From contig JANXYN010000152.1 of NCBI GenBank assembly GCA_025356035.1, forward strand, positions 1 to 35,146: a stretch of DNA of 35,146 nucleotides, written 5' to 3'. The stretch is from Geobacteraceae bacterium. Lineage in GTDB: Bacteria; Desulfobacterota; Desulfuromonadia; Geobacterales; Geobacteraceae. Made by a program: the position numbers and the translations under genes. Under the pieces are notes generated by a model that saw only the letters and a program-made list of their open reading frames with translations, ran no database searches and was not told the DNA's origin. Below are positions 34,171 through 35,146 of this stretch, in pieces (the first letter of the stretch is position 1; the number at the start of each line of letters is the position of its first letter).

Positions 34171-34279
34171 GCGTATGTGCCATTCTCGAATTTATGTTGA
34201 CTTGGGATCGCTGCTGTTCTAAAAGAGTCTTGACCGGTCTTTGTTTGCCGGATTTACCGAGGAAAGATGGAGAGATGGC

Positions 34280-35146
34280 ATGGGGTACCGCACGTTACAC
34301 GAATGTGTCAACGAACTGGAACGGACCGGGCAGCTGATCCGCATCGGCCAGGAGGTGGACCCGAACCTGGAGGCGGGCGCCATCCAGCGCCGGGTCTACC
34401 AGGCGCAAGGGCCAGCGCTCCTTTTCACCAACGTCAAGGGGTGCGCCTTCCCCATGCTGGGCAACCTGTTCGGCACGCTAGAGCGAACCCGCTTCCTGTT
34501 CCGTGACACCCTTGACGACATCCGCCGGCTGGTGGCGCTCAAGGTGGATCCGCTCGCCTTGCTGAAGGAGCCGTTCGGTGCGCTGGGGGTCCCCTTCGCC
34601 GCCCTTCACCTCCTCCCTAAAAAAGTCGCAAGCGGGTCGGTCCTCGCCCATACCACCAGCATCGACCGGCTCCCCCAGCTGAAGTCGTGGCCTGCCGACG
34701 GTGGTGCCTTCATTACTCTGCCCCAGGTCTATTCGGAGAGCCCGGCACAGCCAGGGGTGCGCCACTCCAACCTGGGGATGTACCGGGTTCAGCTCTCCGG
34801 CGGACAGTACCGCCCCAACGAGGAAATTGGCCTCCACTACCAGATCCACCGTGGCATCGGCGTTCACCATGCCGAAGCGCTCGAACGTGGCGTGCCGCTG
34901 CGGGTCAATATCTTTGTTGGCGGCCCCCCCGCCCTGACAGTAGCCGCGGTGATGCCGCTCCCCGAGGGGATGCCGGAGCTTGCTTTCGCAGGCCTCCTGG
35001 CCGGTCATCGGATCAGGATGGTGCAGCGTCCTGGGATGCTCCCGATCCCGGCCGAGGCCGATTTCTGCATCAGCGGCATCATCGATCTGGCAAAGACCCT
35101 GCCGGAGGGGCCGTTCGGCGACCATCTCGGCTACTACAGCCTCAGG
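34280..35146 (+). CDS. UbiD-family decarboxylase, N-terminal part (cut by window end)
   Basis: The first 289 residues of a UbiD-type enzyme; the frame runs open to the window end. MGYRTLHECVNELERTGQLI is the standard N-terminus, and SNLGMYRVQLSG and NEEIGLHYQIHRGIG belong to the prenylated-FMN binding region, followed by VFVGGPPAL-like sequence near residue 215 and GDHLGYYS at the end. UbiD enzymes decarboxylate aromatic or unsaturated acids with prenyl-FMN made by UbiX. GGAGAG precedes ATG 34280. Since mqnA lies 5 kb upstream, a role in the last decarboxylation of futalosine menaquinone synthesis is plausible but not shown. Confidence 0.88.
   Translation, partial: MGYRTLHECVNELERTGQLIRIGQEVDPNLEAGAIQRRVYQAQGPALLFTNVKGCAFPMLGNLFGTLERTRFLFRDTLDDIRRLVALKVDPLALLKEPFGALGVPFAALHLLPKKVASGSVLAHTTSIDRLPQLKSWPADGGAFITLPQVYSESPAQPGVRHSNLGMYRVQLSGGQYRPNEEIGLHYQIHRGIGVHHAEALERGVPLRVNIFVGGPPALTVAAVMPLPEGMPELAFAGLLAGHRIRMVQRPGMLPIPAEADFCISGIIDLAKTLPEGPFGDHLGYYSLR

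Noticed and set aside
32180-34183. 667-codon open frame on the minus strand opposite nifU-nifS
   Set aside because: Shadow of two well-recognised genes; no motif or ribosome site of its own.
1-35146. CRISPR arrays, tRNA or rRNA genes
   Set aside because: I saw no regularly spaced repeats, no cloverleaf with a CCA-type end, and no rRNA-like sequence.

Overview
The window looks like chromosomal DNA of a Geobacter-type bacterium (Desulfuromonadota, Geobacterales). The main reasons are the gene order pilY1-fimT-pilV-pilW-pilX-HTH-pilMNOPQ followed by aroC-aroK-aroB-TPR-roadblock-aroQ-M24 peptidase-accB-accC, the futalosine-pathway gene mqnA, a NifU/NifS iron-sulfur pair away from nitrogenase genes, and a PxxKW cysteine-rich protein. 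This assignment is from recall of gene order and family distribution, not from a search.

Region 1 (1-11047) starts with the 3' end of an IS5-like transposase. A type IV pilus assembly block follows: a FimT/GspH-type minor pilin, a DsbC/G-like thioredoxin-fold protein with an extra CxxCH motif, a small exported protein, a very large PilY1 (about 1,920 aa, 38 Cys), then FimT/FimU-, PilV-, PilW- and PilX-like proteins. Two nearly identical terminator-like hairpins (358-385 and 1108-1135) sit in the leaders of the first pilin and of the dsbC-pilY1 unit, suggesting attenuation or riboswitch-type control.

Region 2 (11187-18154) has a promoter and a small XRE-type HTH gene leading into pilM-pilN-pilO-pilP-pilQ, the inner-membrane alignment complex and outer-membrane secretin, mostly with ATGA stop/start overlaps. 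A lipoprotein gene and a strong intrinsic terminator close this block.

Region 3 (18155-19444) is an accessory patch: a DUF4124 membrane protein, a type II toxin-antitoxin pair and several palindromes, lying between the pilus and shikimate genes.

Region 4 (19504-29148) is biosynthetic. aroC, aroK, aroB and aroQ make chorismate. A TPR protein and a roadblock/LC7 protein form a translationally coupled pair. Then come an M24 aminopeptidase, accB and accC (acetyl-CoA carboxylase), a stand-alone gcvH, and mqnA, which uses chorismate for menaquinone.

Region 5 (29195-35146) holds a NUDIX hydrolase and the PxxKW protein on the minus strand, a phosphohexomutase, nifU-nifS with their own promoter and terminator, and a UbiD-family decarboxylase cut by the window end. 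Several intergenic gaps carry dispersed-repeat-like inverted repeats (18050-18101, 20739-20838, 26374-26435, 29662-29789). I found no rRNA, tRNA or CRISPR array.
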